From assembly GCA_026393655.1 (NCBI GenBank), contig JAPKZT010000288.1, forward strand, positions 1 through 6,006: a DNA stretch of 6,006 bases, read 5' to 3'. Source of the DNA: Actinomycetota bacterium. GTDB taxonomy: Bacteria; Actinomycetota; Acidimicrobiia; Acidimicrobiales; Ilumatobacteraceae. The first letter of the stretch is position 1; every line of letters begins with the position of its first letter. Both the position numbers and the translations under genes were made by a program. Positions 5,216 through 6,006 of this stretch are shown here, one piece after another. The notes beneath the pieces are model-generated. The model was not told the origin of the DNA. It did no database searches and worked only from the letters and a program-made list of their open reading frames with translations.

Positions 5216-5227
5216 CTGTTGAGAGTA
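5216..5227 (-). promoter_or_regulatory. Possible leaderless promoter for the 97-residue protein
   Basis: On the minus strand TACTCT (5222-5227) is followed by 6 bases and then the ATG at 5215, the same spacing as three other starts in the window. No SD or -35 hexamer is visible. The 49-base gap to the upstream gene stop (5265) contains no terminator that I can see, so read-through is also possible. Confidence 0.4.
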
Positions 5228-5264
5228 GTTGACCCCTGTATCAGACTTGGCGCTTAGAAATCAA

Positions 5265-5570
5265 TTATTGGATGCTTGGTGAAAAACCAAACGCACCGTC
5301 AAAAATTTTGATGTCACTATTGAACTTCTGCTCAGCAAATTCAGCTGGCAGATTGAGAATTGCGCCGATTGTCTGCCAACTAAGACCGAAGTAACGAGCC
5401 TCTGCAACCGATCTGATGATCTGGTTCTCTAGGTGTTTACTGTTTATTCTTTGTCGAAACTCAAGAACTTCGTCAGCTGTTGCTGTACGTGTTTGTTCAT
5501 TATCGAAGTTCTCGAATCGCTTGACAGATTCTGCGAGTGACAACCTTTGTGGATTTTTGGACTCAGTCAT
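5265..5570 (-). CDS. FENFD-module HTH protein, candidate antitoxin
   Basis: A 101-residue protein. Residues 1-43 carry the FENFD module (FENFD at 19-23, then TADEVLEFRQRIN). Residues about 50-84 form a helix-turn-helix of the type VAEARYFGLSWQTIGAILNL...AEQKF, a pattern I associate with short actinobacterial antitoxins of the form 'AR..G.SW..IG..LG.S...A.Q.F'. A tail of about 15 residues follows. The gene starts 3 bases after the stop of the BrnT/DUF4258-like gene, and its strong SD (GAGGTGA) contains that stop, so the two are translationally coupled. Likely role: DNA-binding antitoxin that neutralises the neighbouring protein and represses the operon. The HTH and coupling are seen; the antitoxin role is inferred. 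Confidence 0.75.
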   Translation of the reverse strand: MTESKNPQRLSLAESVKRFENFDNEQTRTATADEVLEFRQRINSKHLENQIIRSVAEARYFGLSWQTIGAILNLPAEFAEQKFNSDIKIFDGAFGFSPSIQ

Positions 5571-5573
5571 GGA

Positions 5574-5580
5574 TCACCTC
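5574..5580 (-). promoter_or_regulatory. Strong ribosome binding site overlapping the upstream stop codon
   Basis: GAGGTGA on the minus strand, 3 bases before the ATG at 5570, includes the TGA stop (5574-5576) of the preceding gene. This fixes the HTH gene's start and suggests coupled, probably higher, synthesis of the candidate antitoxin. Confidence 0.75.
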
Positions 5581-5780
5581 AGATATTTCGCTCGAGCTCG
5601 CATAGCGTGGATAATGAAAATCGAACCTAAATCGCCGACACAACCCAATTCGATAAGGTTTCCATGACGATCAGAGCCAATATGCATTGTGCAATCGTCA
5701 AGAATCTCTATCCGAATTGAATTTCGAAACGCATGTTGCATGTCAAGGTCAGTAATTCTGTGTTTTCGGGCACTTGACAA
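5574..5780 (-). CDS. BrnT/DUF4258-like small protein, candidate RNase toxin
   Basis: A 68-residue protein. SARKHRITDLDMQHAF (3-18), IRIEILDD (22-29), IGSDRHGNLIELG (34-46) and IIHAMRARAKYLR (56-68) match a small actinobacterial family that I recall as BrnT/DUF4258-like toxins: compact RelE-like fold, N-terminal ARKH, central 'GPDRAGNLLE' strand and C-terminal 'HAM.AR.K(Y/F)LR'. Known BrnT toxins are ribonucleases that stop translation. Candidate functional residues are His7, His58, Arg61 and Arg63. The start is a TTG with no SD; the frame is open back only to 5807 and the SARKH motif begins immediately, so this TTG is the best choice. Pairing with a coupled HTH gene supports a TA system with toxin first. 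Family call is from memory of the pattern. Confidence 0.7.
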   Translation of the reverse strand: MSSARKHRITDLDMQHAFRNSIRIEILDDCTMHIGSDRHGNLIELGCVGDLGSIFIIHAMRARAKYLR

Positions 5781-5936
5781 AATTACTGGATCTATATTAT
5801 CGCCTGATCAATAATGCGATTGAGGTTCATTGACATACTCGCTATGTGTGTTGACAAATGAGATGTCGGCTGGTCGGTTCTTGAGTGCAAATGTCGGATG
5901 CGCATATGGGGCAAGGCAAGTAGTGTGTAATGCGTT
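5781..5936. promoter_or_regulatory. Divergent intergenic region, AT-rich, tentative promoter
   Basis: On the minus strand TAATAT (5794-5799) could be the -10 box of the candidate TA operon, starting RNA about 6 bases before the TTG. ATTAT (5796-5800) and ATAAT (5811-5815) form an inverted repeat around a TGATCA palindrome (5805-5810), a possible operator. TTGACA occurs on the plus strand at 5830-5835 and 5851-5856, 21 bases apart, but neither has a -10 box at 16-18 bases. For the adenosyltransferase, TGTAAT (5926-5931), 5 bases before the ATG, is the only nearby -10 candidate. All calls here are weak. Confidence 0.3.
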
Positions 5937-6006
5937 ATGGCGCGAGAAAAGATTTACACCCGAGCAGGTGACGACGGCACAACTGGTTTGTTCTATGGCG
6001 GACGAG
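5937..6006 (+). CDS. pduO: PduO-type ATP:cob(I)alamin adenosyltransferase, N-terminal fragment
   Basis: Only the first 23 residues are inside the window (MAREKIYTRAGDDGTTGLFY then GGR). The block YTRAGDDGTTGLFYGG is the signature ATP-binding N-terminus of PduO-type adenosyltransferases, which transfer the 5'-deoxyadenosyl group of ATP to reduced corrinoid to make adenosylcobalamin. The family is typically around 180-200 residues, so most of it lies beyond 6006. The ATG is fixed by an in-frame TAA at 5928-5930. No SD is visible, and translation may be leaderless. The gene suggests that the host uses or salvages B12; no B12-dependent enzyme is in the window. Confidence 0.88.
   Translation, partial: MAREKIYTRAGDDGTTGLFYGGR

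Noticed and set aside
5830..5879. TTGACA hexamers as -35 boxes for the adenosyltransferase gene
   Set aside because: No -10-like hexamer is found at 16-18 bases from either hexamer, and the gene start is too far downstream for the spacing to be informative.
5863..6006. Plus-strand frame from ATG 5863 open to the window edge
   Set aside because: It overlaps, in another frame, the clear PduO N-terminal signature starting at 5937 and has no recognisable content of its own.

Overview
The window looks like a stretch of an actinobacterial chromosome of moderate GC content. The aquatic lineages of Acidimicrobiia or Nanopelagicales are plausible hosts, but this is inferred from protein style and gene-start architecture, not from a marker gene. 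Several genes have a TANNNT -10 box only 6-7 bases before the start codon, the layout of leaderless transcripts common in Actinomycetota. Genes inside operons, and some others, carry Shine-Dalgarno (SD) sequences instead. GTG and TTG starts are frequent.

Layout, left to right. (1) Bases 152-2211 (+) hold two adjacent two-gene modules, each ending in a nucleotidyltransferase (NTase)-fold protein of the kind found in toxin-antitoxin (TA) and abortive-infection systems. The first is an XRE helix-turn-helix (HTH) protein plus a DUF6036-like NTase. The second is a small uncharacterised partner plus an AbiEii-like NTase. The two modules are driven by near-copies of the same promoter. (2) Bases 2242-4557 hold a divergent metabolic pair: an NAD(P)-dependent aldehyde dehydrogenase (-) and a TauD-type Fe(II)/2-oxoglutarate dioxygenase (+). 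A short perfect dyad lies between their putative -10 boxes. TauD releases an aldehyde and sulfite from a sulfonate, so the dehydrogenase could consume the aldehyde. (3) Bases 4558-5780 (-) hold four small genes: a BrnT/DUF4258-like candidate toxin, a coupled HTH candidate antitoxin, a charged helical protein of unknown function, and a small protein that shares the antitoxin's N-terminal 'FENFD' module but replaces the HTH with an 11-residue acidic repeat. (4) At the right edge is the start of a PduO-type ATP:cob(I)alamin adenosyltransferase (+).

The window is therefore housekeeping or catabolic metabolism interleaved with three TA-like modules. The most novel parts are the shared promoter of two unrelated NTase modules, the uncharacterised 90-aa NTase partner, and the FENFD module present in two different small proteins. 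No RNA genes, CRISPR arrays, transposases or origins were seen, and no gene-free stretch exceeds about 160 bases.
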